9,258 nt of DNA from Rhodospirillaceae bacterium (GTDB taxonomy: Bacteria > Pseudomonadota > Alphaproteobacteria > MPNO01 > UBA2964), in NCBI GenBank assembly GCA_018660305.1, contig JABJKO010000207.1, positions 1-9,258 of the forward strand, in the 5' to 3' direction. Shown piece after piece: positions 1 to 7,046 of the stretch (position 1 is its first letter; each line of letters starts with the position of its first letter). The translations under genes were made by a program, and so were the position numbers. Below the pieces are notes generated by a model that did no database searches, was not told where the DNA came from, and was given only the letters and a program-made list of their open reading frames with translations.

Positions 1-1470
1 ATCACCGCCCATGCCGATGCCGACGGCAAGCTGTTGGCGGTGGAATGCGAGGCGACGGTGGATGCCGGCGCCTATTCGGTCTATCCGTTCTCCGCCTGTC
101 TCGAAGCCGCCCAGGTAGCCAGTATCCTGCCGGGGCCCTACGACTTCCCGGGATTCCGCTGCCGAACCTGGTCGTCGGCCACCAACAAGCCACCCATCCT
201 GCCGTACCGGGGCGTTGCCAGAACCGGAGTGTGTTTCGCGCTGGAAACATTGCTGGACCCGCTGGCGCGCCAGCTCGGTCTGGAACCCCACGAATTCCGC
301 CGCCGCAACCTCGCCGGGCCCGAGCGCATGCCGTTCGAGAACGTCACCAAGAAGCATTTTGACTCAGGCGATTACCCCCAATGTCTGGCGCGGGCCGCCG
401 CCGCCATCGATGTGGAGGCCGTCAGGACCAGACAGGGGCGGGGAGAGACGGACGGGCGCAGGATCGGTGTCGGCTTCTCCATCTTCTGCGAACAGGCCGC
501 CCATGGCACCTCGGTCTATGCCGGCTGGGGTATCCCCATGGTGCCCGGGTTCGAACAGGCCACCGTGCGCATGACCCCCGATGGCGGCCTCGAAGTCCGG
601 GTCGGTGTCCATTCCCACGGCCAGAGCCTGGAGACCACCCTGGCGCAGGTGGCCAACGAAATTCTCGGTATCCCGGTTGACGCCGTGAAGGTGGTCCATG
701 GCGATACCGCCTATACGCCCTATTCCACCGGCACCTGGGGGTCGCGCTGCGCGGTGATGGCCGGTGGCGCGGTGGCCACGTCGTGCGAGACCCTGGCCAA
801 CCGGCTCAAGGGTATCGGCGCGCATCTGCTCCAGTGCGACGTCTCGGACGCCAAAGTCGCCGACGGAAAGGTCATCGGGCCCAACGGCTCTGTCCCCATC
901 GCCGACATCGCCTATAGCTGGTACCGTCTGCCGCAGGATTTGCCCGACGACGTGGCCCCCGAAGGGCTCGAAGTCACTCAGGGCTACAAGCCCGAGCGCG
1001 ACAGCGGCACGTTCAGCTATGCCGCCCATGCCTGCATCGTCGCCATCGACACCGAAATCGGTGAGGTGGAAATCCTCGACTATGTCATCATCGAGGACGG
1101 CGGGGTGCTGATCAATCCCATGGTGGTGGATGGCCAGGTCTATGGCGGCACCGCCCAGGGCCTCGGCACCGCGCTCTATGAAGAGATGGTCTATGACGAG
1201 AACGGCCAGCCCCTGTCCACCACGCTCGGCGATTATTTGCTGCCCAGCGCTGTCGAGATGCCGCCCATCCGCATCGATCACATGGAGACACCCTCGCCCT
1301 ATACACGCTTCGGCCAGAAGGGCCTGGGCGAAGGCGGTGCCATCGGACCTCCCGCAGCCATCGCCAACGCCATCAATGACGCGCTCAAGGATCTGGGTGT
1401 TACAGTCGACCGGCTGCCCATGGCCCCGGCGCGGCTGTTCGAGCTGATCCGGGCGGCGGGCGGCAAATGA
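1..1470 (+). CDS. Molybdopterin-binding large subunit of a molybdenum hydroxylase (xanthine dehydrogenase / CoxL-like), 5' end missing
   Basis: The frame is open from base 1, so the gene begins upstream; 489 residues and the stop are present, and family members usually have about 750-800, so roughly the first 280-300 are missing. This subunit holds the Mo-cytosine/pterin cofactor and hydroxylates aromatic, N-heterocyclic or aldehyde carbons with water-derived oxygen, passing electrons to FeS and FAD subunits (not in the window). Visible family marks, numbered from base 1, are PYRGVAR around residues 68-74, HGQS with Gln208 (Mo-site glutamine), a GTWGSR segment just after it, and the C-terminal LGEGGAIGPP with the catalytic-type Glu444. 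The first motif has the generic YRG form, not the Cys-containing AYRCSFR loop of true aerobic CO dehydrogenase, so CO oxidation is unlikely. The next gene, ubiD-like, begins 59 nt later on the same strand, consistent with an operon. The substrate cannot be told. Confidence 0.9.
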   Translation: MTAHADADGKLLAVECEATVDAGAYSVYPFSACLEAAQVASILPGPYDFPGFRCRTWSSATNKPPILPYRGVARTGVCFALETLLDPLARQLGLEPHEFRRRNLAGPERMPFENVTKKHFDSGDYPQCLARAAAAIDVEAVRTRQGRGETDGRRIGVGFSIFCEQAAHGTSVYAGWGIPMVPGFEQATVRMTPDGGLEVRVGVHSHGQSLETTLAQVANEILGIPVDAVKVVHGDTAYTPYSTGTWGSRCAVMAGGAVATSCETLANRLKGIGAHLLQCDVSDAKVADGKVIGPNGSVPIADIAYSWYRLPQDLPDDVAPEGLEVTQGYKPERDSGTFSYAAHACIVAIDTEIGEVEILDYVIIEDGGVLINPMVVDGQVYGGTAQGLGTALYEEMVYDENGQPLSTTLGDYLLPSAVEMPPIRIDHMETPSPYTRFGQKGLGEGGAIGPPAAIANAINDALKDLGVTVDRLPMAPARLFELIRAAGGK

Positions 1471-1529
1471 CAGGGCGGGAAATCTCAACTAGTCTCTGCC
1501 GGCAATAATTTAAAGAACACGAGGATGGC

Positions 1530-2915
1530 ATGAGCGATCAGTCACTGCGCGGCTTTCTGGCGATGGTGGAAAAGGATTTTCCGGACGATTTCGTGCGGAT
1601 TACCGATCCCGTGCGCCGCGAGTTGGATATTACCTCCACCGTGTTCGAGTTCGAACGCAACAACCGCAGCCCGGTCGTCCTGTTCGAAAATGTCGAGGGG
1701 TTCGACAATTCGGTGGTCACCAACACCACCGGCAACCGGGAATTGCTGGCTGCCGCGGTCGGTGTGCCGGCCGACGATCTGCCGCTGGCCTATCGCGAAC
1801 GCTGCCAGAACTACACGCCGGTTGAACAGGTTAGCGACGCGCCGTGGCAGGAAGTGGTGATGGAAGGCGATGACGTTGATCTTACCAAGCTGCCCATCCC
1901 GCTGCATTTTCATGTGGATGCTGCGCCCTATGTGACCGCCGGCCAGATCACCGCGCGGGATCCCGAGACCGGGGTGGATACGGTGGGTTTCCACAGGCTT
2001 ATGCTGAAGGGCAAGAACCGGTTCGGGCTGTCGCTCCATTCGCGCCGCCGTATGTATGAATTCCACCGCCGCGCCGAAGCGAGAGGCGAGAATTTGCCCG
2101 CCGCCATCGTGCTGGGCATCCACCCCATCCATTACATGGGCTCCATGGCCTATCACTACCCGCCCAATGTTCGGAAATACGAGATCATCGGCGCGCTCTT
2201 TGGCGAGCCCTATCGCGTCGCCAAATGCATGACCGCCGACCTCGACGTGCCCCAGGGGGCGGAGATCGTCATCGAGGGTGAGATCCTGGCCGACACCCGC
2301 GAGCCCGAGGGACCGTTCGGCGAGTTCACCGGCTATGCGTCTTACCGGTCAACCGAGAACGTGTTCGTCGCCAAGCGTGTCCAGATGCGCAAGGATGCCA
2401 TTCTCCACAGTGTCGCGTCGGGCACGGCGGGCGATCATATCCTGGTGTCGTCCATCAGCCGCGAGGCGGAGATTCTCAATGCGCTGCGGCGCAATCTGCC
2501 CAACGTGACGGCGGTCCATGTGCCGCTCTGCACCGTTGGCGCGCTCATGGCCATCATCCAGATGAAGAAGACCGCCGAGGGCCAGCCCAAGCAGGCCATC
2601 ATGGCGGCGCTGGGCACCGAGTTTTATGTGAAGACCATCGTGGTGGTGGACGAGGACGTGGACATCTTCAATCTGTCCGATGTCATGTGGGCGGTGAGCA
2701 CCCGTGCCCGCGCCGATCAGGACATCACGCTGATCCATGGCGCCATGGGGGCGATCCTCGATCCCACCTCGGATCCCGAGGACCACACCCTCACCAAGGT
2801 CGGCATCGATGCCACCAAACCCACGGGGCGCGATTTCGCCGAGCGCCTCACCATCACCGATGACCAGCGCGCCCGCGTGCAGGCGATCATCGCCGCCGCG
2901 GGGGTGAAGCTGTAG
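1530..2915 (+). CDS. UbiD-family prFMN-dependent (de)carboxylase
   Basis: A complete 461-residue protein, of normal family length. UbiD enzymes use prenylated FMN and a divalent metal to decarboxylate or carboxylate aromatic, heteroaromatic or alpha,beta-unsaturated acids in the cytoplasm. The catalytic Arg-Glu-Glu set is visible: Arg156 in VGFHRLM, and Glu260 and Glu265 in EGPFGEFTGY. The spacings, 104 and 5 residues, equal those of R173/E277/E282 in fungal Fdc1. The C-terminal KVGIDATKP signature is intact. In the NxGxYR-type motif the usual metal-binding Asn is replaced by Thr151, which I believe is shared by a subfamily. The start is supported by GAGG at 1521-1524, five bases before the ATG. 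No UbiX-type flavin prenyltransferase is in the window, so prFMN must be made from a gene elsewhere. Context with a Mo-hydroxylase upstream suggests catabolism rather than ubiquinone synthesis, so I do not call it ubiD proper. Confidence 0.95.
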   Translation: MSDQSLRGFLAMVEKDFPDDFVRITDPVRRELDITSTVFEFERNNRSPVVLFENVEGFDNSVVTNTTGNRELLAAAVGVPADDLPLAYRERCQNYTPVEQVSDAPWQEVVMEGDDVDLTKLPIPLHFHVDAAPYVTAGQITARDPETGVDTVGFHRLMLKGKNRFGLSLHSRRRMYEFHRRAEARGENLPAAIVLGIHPIHYMGSMAYHYPPNVRKYEIIGALFGEPYRVAKCMTADLDVPQGAEIVIEGEILADTREPEGPFGEFTGYASYRSTENVFVAKRVQMRKDAILHSVASGTAGDHILVSSISREAEILNALRRNLPNVTAVHVPLCTVGALMAIIQMKKTAEGQPKQAIMAALGTEFYVKTIVVVDEDVDIFNLSDVMWAVSTRARADQDITLIHGAMGAILDPTSDPEDHTLTKVGIDATKPTGRDFAERLTITDDQRARVQAIIAAAGVKL

Positions 2916-2935
2916 TTTTTTTACCCTGTCATCCT

Positions 2936-2950
2936 GGGGACAAGGTCCCC
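2936..2950. repeat. Short perfect stem-loop after the UbiD gene
   Basis: GGGGAC (2936-2941), loop AAG, GTCCCC (2945-2950) form a perfect 6-bp hairpin 20 bases past the UbiD stop. A run of seven T (2916-2922) lies before it, not after it, so it is not a classical Rho-independent terminator for the + strand. The surrounding TGTCATCCTGGGGACAAGG wording resembles palindromic dispersed elements common in alphaproteobacterial intergenic DNA, but only one copy is seen here. The rest of the 198-nt gap before the cupin gene shows no other structure that I can support. Confidence 0.3.
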
Positions 2951-3113
2951 CCGACTGCAGACGATCTCGAACGCCTGTGTGCTTCCACCGGTGGTCGCAG
3001 AACTGGCATGACTGTCTGACACGGTCGGCCTTGTAGTCCGTTGAAAGTGCCATCATGCTCAGCTCAGGAAATTACAAATACAGACACAATTGCATGGGGA
3101 GATATGACGGCCG

Positions 3114-3779
3114 ATGACCGCCAAATATCAGTTTCACTTTTATAAAGAGCAATTGGCACCAAACACCAATTTAGAGCCTCTGCCCGCAGTAAACCGCATC
3201 ATCTATGTGGTTTCAGGAAGGCTGTCAGTGGGAGACAAACAGCTGGAAGCGGGCGAGGCCGTATTCACAGAGGGCACGGTGACTCCTGAATCAGCCGCTC
3301 TCGATGTCGAGCTATGGCGTTGGGATTTAGTCGAAATCACCGCTTCTGAAGAAGCTCCCTCTGCGGAAGAACATCAGAAAACACCTACCCTGTCTGCACG
3401 TATTGAAAATTTGAAAATTGAACCGGAAAGCGCGTGGCTACTGCGTTGCCAAACTGTCGATTTCCCAGCGGAAACAACCGTGGACATGCACGCCCATGAT
3501 GGCGCGGGCATTCGTTGTCTGGAATTTGGCGAAATTAACTTCACTCACCTGGACGGAATGAAAAACACCGTCAGGCCGGGAGATGCCTGGTATGAGGAAG
3601 CCTACCATTATCTTCATGCGGAAACGAAGCAGACCGGCGCAAGCCGTTTTGTCCGCGTGATGCTGGTGCCGCCGGAATATGGCGATACATCAACCTTCAA
3701 ATATCACAGTCCCGATGATGCTGAAAAACCTCGCATGCAAACAACGGTAAAACTGGCTGACGGTGCCCTAACTCTATAA
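3114..3779 (+). CDS. Two-domain cupin-fold protein of unknown function
   Basis: A 221-residue protein read as two beta-barrel cupin units. An N-terminal one (about residues 25-75) contains VVSGRLSVGD and LEAGEAVF; a second (about 110-195) contains HAHDGAG with His126 and His128, followed by RPGDAWYEE and YHYLHAET. The paired histidines could hold a metal, but the glutamate normally following HxH is not in its usual place, so catalytic activity is uncertain; it may be a binding or regulatory cupin. An in-frame TGA at 3105-3107 makes 3114 the first usable ATG. A GGGGAG at 3096-3101 is rather far (12 nt), and an out-of-frame ATG at 3104 with a 13-codon reading frame overlaps the start. Base and codon use is clearly more A+T-rich than in the neighbours, which suggests separate acquisition. 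It lies between the UbiD and TPP genes on the same strand. I do not recognise a specific family name. Confidence 0.8.
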   Translation: MTAKYQFHFYKEQLAPNTNLEPLPAVNRIIYVVSGRLSVGDKQLEAGEAVFTEGTVTPESAALDVELWRWDLVEITASEEAPSAEEHQKTPTLSARIENLKIEPESAWLLRCQTVDFPAETTVDMHAHDGAGIRCLEFGEINFTHLDGMKNTVRPGDAWYEEAYHYLHAETKQTGASRFVRVMLVPPEYGDTSTFKYHSPDDAEKPRMQTTVKLADGALTL

Positions 3780-4018
3780 GCCGGATTCATTCGCCTGTCT
3801 GTCACAGTAGATGCAGCGTTATGCAACCAATTAGTCTTTGGGTGGTGAATGAAATCCAATGGTAACATTTCCGGCTGAATGACCATTCGGAACTGTGTGT
3901 GCTAATGGGGTAGGGTGTGGCCTTTGGCGTGATCACCGCCTCCCTCGACCCCCCTCTCTCTTTGCAGTACCGTTAAGGATCATTCCGAAGGACAGCCAGG
4001 CAACCGGGGAGGCTTCAC

Positions 4019-5776
4019 ATGAGTCCCGATAATACGCAGGCGACCGCTCAGACACCCATTGAGACCACCGGCGACGCCATTGTGGCGTCCATGGCGGCGG
4101 GTGGGGTCGACCATTTATTCTTCACCTCCGGGTCGGAGATCGGCTTTTACCAGGAAGCCGTCGCCAAGGCGCGGGCGCACGGTCACAACAATCCCATCCG
4201 ACTCATCACAGTGCCCCATGAACATATCAGCCTTAACGCGGCTCTCGGCTATGCCGCGGTCAGCGGCCGGCCGGCGGCCACGGCGGTGCATGTGGACGTG
4301 GGGACGCTGCATATGGGCGGTGCGATCCACACGGCGTGGCGCAGCGGTCTTCCTGTGGTCATGACGGCGGGCTATCCGCCCACGGCGGCAACCGGTTCCA
4401 TGCCCGGCGCCCGCGATGAAGGCGGCCATCTGTGGATGCAGGAAACCTACGACCAGAATGGTATCGTCCGCAATTACACCAAGTGGGACCACCAGCTGGC
4501 CTATCAGGACAATCCGGGCCTCGTCGCCAGCCGCGCCATACAGATCGCGCGCAGCCAGCCGGCCGGTCCGGTCTATATCAGCGTTCCCAAAGAGCTCAGC
4601 CTGATGAAGGTGACCGAGCCGAAATTTCCCAGCGCCATCCAGCTCGGGATCGTGGAGGCGCCGGCGCCGGATGCCGCTTCTGTGCGTGAAATAACCGAGC
4701 ACCTTATGGGCGCCAATCAGCCGGTGGTCATTGTGTCCCGCTCGGGACGAAACCCTGACAGCGTGGCGGCGCTGGTGACGCTTTGCGAGCTCCTGGGTCT
4801 CGCCGTGGTTGAATCGGGTCAGATGGCCTTTCTCTGTTTCCCGAGCACCCACCCACTGTATCAGGATCAATCGGCCCTCGACGGTGCAGACGCCGTCCTG
4901 GTTCTCGATTGCGAAGTGCCGTGGATACCGGGCCGCAACGACCCCGCAGACGGCGCCTATATCGCCGACGTGACGTTCGATCCCATCAAGATGCGCACCC
5001 CGATCTATGAGTTTGTCGCCAACAAACGCCTCGCCGCCGATCCGTTGCTCACCATCGAGGCGATCACCGAGGCGGCGCAAGGGCTCCTGACGGATGCCGA
5101 CAGGCAGCGTATCGCCGGGCGCAGCGAAACACTGGCCGCCGCCTCCAAAGCGCGCCACGCCGCCGACGAGAAAGCTGCCTTGGCTGTAGCAAACGACACG
5201 CCCATCGACCCCAAATGGCTGAGTTATCAGATTGGCGCGGCGATCGACGACAATTGCATCGTGCTCAATGATACGCTGGGACCCAGCGGTGTCAGGTCCT
5301 ATTTGGCCTGCGATCGGCCGGGCTCGCTGTTCTGCGCCACGGGCTCCAGCGGTGGCTGGGCGCCGGGGGCGGCTTTCGGCGCCAAGCTGGCGGCACCGGA
5401 CCGCGACGTGATCGCCGTCACGGGTGACGGTTTTTACATGTTTGGCACACCGGCACCAGCGCTGTGGGCCGCCGCTCATCACGGCGCCCCGTTCCTCACA
5501 ATTGTTTATACCAACCGCAGCTACACCACCGGCACGGTGGGCGTGGTTCGGTCATTCGGCCCGGACAGCTATGCCTCTAAGGCGGATTACGAGGGCGGGT
5601 ATTTCGATCCACCCATCGATTTCGCCAAGGAAGCCGAAGCCGCCGGGGCCTACGGTGAAAATGTGTCCGACCCCGCCGACGTGGCCGCGGCACTGCAGCG
5701 CGGGCTGGAACAGGTGCGGAGCGGCAAACCGGCGGTGATTTCGGTCTGGCTGAAGCGCCTGATTGACGGCGGTTGA
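4019..5776 (+). CDS. Thiamine-pyrophosphate-requiring enzyme, acetolactate synthase / benzoylformate decarboxylase superfamily
   Basis: A complete 585-residue protein with the three-domain layout of the superfamily: an N-terminal Pyr domain (about 10-185), a central domain (about 205-335) and a C-terminal PP domain (about 390-560). Glu68 in VPHEHISLNAALGYA is the cofactor-activating glutamate. GDG at 469-471 with Asn499 in YTNRSY forms the Mg-TPP motif; the usual NN is TN here, keeping the second Asn. Strings such as GARDEGGHLWMQE and KWDHQL mark a broad group annotated only as TPP-requiring proteins, distinct from biosynthetic IlvB. Such enzymes decarboxylate or ligate 2-oxo acids; the substrate is unknown. 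GGGGAGG at 4006-4012, six bases before the ATG, fixes the start. The 239-nt gap upstream could hold a promoter, but I cannot point to a convincing one. The stop codon TGA is followed in the same frame by a ubiD tail remnant. Confidence 0.9.
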   Translation: MSPDNTQATAQTPIETTGDAIVASMAAGGVDHLFFTSGSEIGFYQEAVAKARAHGHNNPIRLITVPHEHISLNAALGYAAVSGRPAATAVHVDVGTLHMGGAIHTAWRSGLPVVMTAGYPPTAATGSMPGARDEGGHLWMQETYDQNGIVRNYTKWDHQLAYQDNPGLVASRAIQIARSQPAGPVYISVPKELSLMKVTEPKFPSAIQLGIVEAPAPDAASVREITEHLMGANQPVVIVSRSGRNPDSVAALVTLCELLGLAVVESGQMAFLCFPSTHPLYQDQSALDGADAVLVLDCEVPWIPGRNDPADGAYIADVTFDPIKMRTPIYEFVANKRLAADPLLTIEAITEAAQGLLTDADRQRIAGRSETLAAASKARHAADEKAALAVANDTPIDPKWLSYQIGAAIDDNCIVLNDTLGPSGVRSYLACDRPGSLFCATGSSGGWAPGAAFGAKLAAPDRDVIAVTGDGFYMFGTPAPALWAAAHHGAPFLTIVYTNRSYTTGTVGVVRSFGPDSYASKADYEGGYFDPPIDFAKEAEAAGAYGENVSDPADVAAALQRGLEQVRSGKPAVISVWLKRLIDGG

Positions 5777-5793
5777 CGGATACTGGCCGGGTC

Positions 5794-5950
5794 GGGGCGA
5801 TCTTCGAACTCCGAGGACCACACCCTCAATAAGGTCGGCATCGATGGCCCCAAACCTACCGGCCGCGATTTCGCCGAGCGCCTCACCATCGTCGACGACC
5901 AGCGCGCCCGCGTACAGGCCATCATCGCCGCCGCCGGGGTGAAGCTGTAG
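5794..5950 (+). pseudogene. Remnant 3' end of a second UbiD-family gene
   Basis: Bases 5813-5950 match the last 46 codons of the UbiD gene (2778-2915) at 125 of 138 positions, ending on the same TAG. Translated, the two tails differ at 4 of 45 residues; seven further codon differences are silent. Bases 5794-5807 match 2748-2761 at 13 of 14 positions, but 11 bases are missing between the two blocks, which breaks the reading frame. There is no homology further upstream, where the TPP gene ends at 5776, and none after the stop. The copy therefore has no start, no catalytic residues and a frameshift. The bias to silent changes suggests that it diverged while still part of a working gene before being cut down. 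It is most simply the leftover of a paralogous ubiD lost by recombination, or of a tail brought in with the TPP gene. Confidence 0.88.
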
Positions 5951-6028
5951 CGGATCAAATCGTCGTTCTTGGAGTCGTTCCGACGAACGCCGGACGAAAG
6001 TCAGAGCAGCGTATCGCCTCGGTAAAGT

Positions 6029-6057
6029 ATGTCTGCTTCCCGAGCCCAAGCGGACGT
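6029..6057. repeat. Imperfect palindrome, left copy, beside the methyltransferase gene
   Basis: ATGTCTGCTT (6029-6038), a 9-base loop, and AAGCGGACGT (6048-6057) fold into a 10-bp stem with two G-T wobbles. It lies 10 bases beyond the methyltransferase stop codon. A related palindrome sits at 6941-6969 on the other side of that gene. It may act as a terminator-like hairpin for the minus-strand gene, but no strong T tract follows it there. I suspect a dispersed alphaproteobacterial intergenic repeat; this is inference. Confidence 0.5.
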
Positions 6058-6067
6058 GGCGAGTGGG

Positions 6068-6874
6068 TTACTGTTCAGCCACTTTTCCCTTAATAGCCCA
6101 AGCGCGCACCGCCAACAGAATTTCACCATCCGGGCCCGTGGGAAGGCAATTACGAAGCTTTTCCTTTAGCTTGTTTTGGGCAATTGAGGTTAGCGATGTG
6201 CAGTATTTCGGTGCCGACCCTGTCCCGCCCAAAAAGGGCGTCCAGTAGTCGTCGTAGTTTTTAAAGGCGGTCGGAATATCAAGATTTTCAACTTCAATGT
6301 CTGTCAGACTCGCCTCTTCGAATAGGCTCGACAATGGCTCCGGTCTGCAGATTGGTGCGTTTATTCCGTCATCGAATTCTCGCGCACCGTCATCCAGTTC
6401 AATTGCGGCGTCGAAGAAGTACCGCATGATTTGCATATGTCCGGCGTAATCCCAGACATAAAGAGCAACGGTTCCGCCCGGCTTTACCACACGGACCATT
6501 TCCGCAATTGCTTTGTCCTTATCTCCAACGAAGTTAAGGACAAGACCAGAGACAGCTAAATCAAACTTATCATCTTCGAAGGGGAGCGCCTCGCCATTTC
6601 CTTGCTCGCAGGTGAAACGTTGATCGCGAACATTATGACTTGCGGCTTCGACGAAGGCTTCAGACGGGTCGAGCCCAACCACACGCTTCGGCACGCAATT
6701 GTCGATGATTGCTGAACTCAAGACACCGGTCCCACAGCCAATATCAAGGCACTCTGTATCTGGAGAAACGTCTAGCCAATCCAGGAAAAGAGGGGCGATC
6801 TGTCGGCTCCAACGGCCCATATATTGCTCATAGGCGTCGCCACCACCCCAGAGACTAGCCCCGGATTTGGCCAT
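6068..6874 (-). CDS. Class I SAM-dependent methyltransferase
   Basis: A 268-residue protein in the Methyltransf_11/25-type fold. Near the N-terminus YMGRWSR (residues 18-24) is typical of a common bacterial subgroup. Motif I is LDIGCGTG (43-50), the SAM ribose-binding acid is Asp69 in VGLDPS, GEALPF (94-99) follows, and RVVKPGGTVAL (128-138) is the post-motif strand. The C-terminal 100 residues are acidic and presumably bind the substrate, which cannot be named; small-molecule methylation is the default guess. An upstream TTG at 6898 is in frame and would add eight residues, but a strong GGGGGAG seven bases before the ATG at 6874 decides for the shorter start. The gene stands alone, opposite in direction to the catabolic block, is markedly poorer in G+C than its neighbours, and lies between two related palindromes. 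These points suggest horizontal acquisition. Confidence 0.93.
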   Translation of the reverse strand: MAKSGASLWGGGDAYEQYMGRWSRQIAPLFLDWLDVSPDTECLDIGCGTGVLSSAIIDNCVPKRVVGLDPSEAFVEAASHNVRDQRFTCEQGNGEALPFEDDKFDLAVSGLVLNFVGDKDKAIAEMVRVVKPGGTVALYVWDYAGHMQIMRYFFDAAIELDDGAREFDDGINAPICRPEPLSSLFEEASLTDIEVENLDIPTAFKNYDDYWTPFLGGTGSAPKYCTSLTSIAQNKLKEKLRNCLPTGPDGEILLAVRAWAIKGKVAEQ

Positions 6875-6881
6875 ATTCCCG

Positions 6882-6888
6882 CTCCCCC
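6882..6888 (-). promoter_or_regulatory. Ribosome binding site deciding the methyltransferase start
   Basis: On the minus strand this reads GGGGGAG and lies seven bases before the ATG ending at 6874. It overlaps the extra codons that the longer TTG start (6898) would require, so translation from 6874 is much more likely. A TATAAG hexamer on the same strand at 6909-6914 could be a -10 element, but no well-spaced -35 partner is visible. Confidence 0.6.
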
Positions 6889-6940
6889 GTTTGGACAACT
6901 AGCGTGCACTTATACACAACAGCTCGCAAGTGTGGTGCCA

Positions 6941-6969
6941 ATGTCCGCTCCCGGCGGCAAAGCGGATAT
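6941..6969. repeat. Imperfect palindrome, right copy, beside the methyltransferase gene
   Basis: ATGTCCGCT (6941-6949), an 11-base loop, and AGCGGATAT (6961-6969) form a 9-bp stem with one G-T wobble. Its arms nearly match those of 6029-6057 (ATGTCTGCTT / AAGCGGACGT), and the CCCG at the start of the loop is shared. It lies upstream of the methyltransferase start. No other structure is evident in the stretch 6970-7046 up to the stop of the next minus-strand gene. Confidence 0.5.
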
Positions 6970-7046
6970 CCGACGATTGGTGAATTGCCCGACAATCAGC
7001 GGGCGCCACGGGCCAGGAAGTTGCCGGTTATGACGAGGTAGATGCC

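Noticed and set aside
1..1470. Aerobic CO dehydrogenase large subunit (coxL)
   Set aside because: The Cys-containing AYRCSFR active loop is absent; the sequence reads PYRGVAR, the pattern of other molybdenum hydroxylases.
364..1488. 374-codon open frame on the minus strand across the Mo-hydroxylase gene
   Set aside because: Low-complexity, His/Gly/Asp-rich translation typical of antisense to G+C-rich genes; the + strand frame carries the known motifs.
2916..2922. Run of seven T after the UbiD stop as a Rho-independent terminator
   Set aside because: The only nearby hairpin that could precede it is short and inside the coding end; the perfect hairpin at 2936-2950 follows the T run instead of preceding it.
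2349..3056. Minus-strand open frame over the UbiD 3' end and following gap
   Set aside because: Antisense shadow. A similar shadow at 5552-6049 shares sequence only because the ubiD tail is duplicated.
3875..3890. Small inverted repeat CTGAATG-AC-CATTCGG upstream of the TPP gene
   Set aside because: A two-base spacer and one wobble give little support, and it is about 130 nt from the start with no promoter nearby; I cannot separate it from chance.
4115..5482. 455-codon open frame on the minus strand across the TPP gene
   Set aside because: It is a shadow of a G+C-rich coding frame: no family motifs, no ribosome site, and the + strand reading has clear TPP-enzyme signatures.
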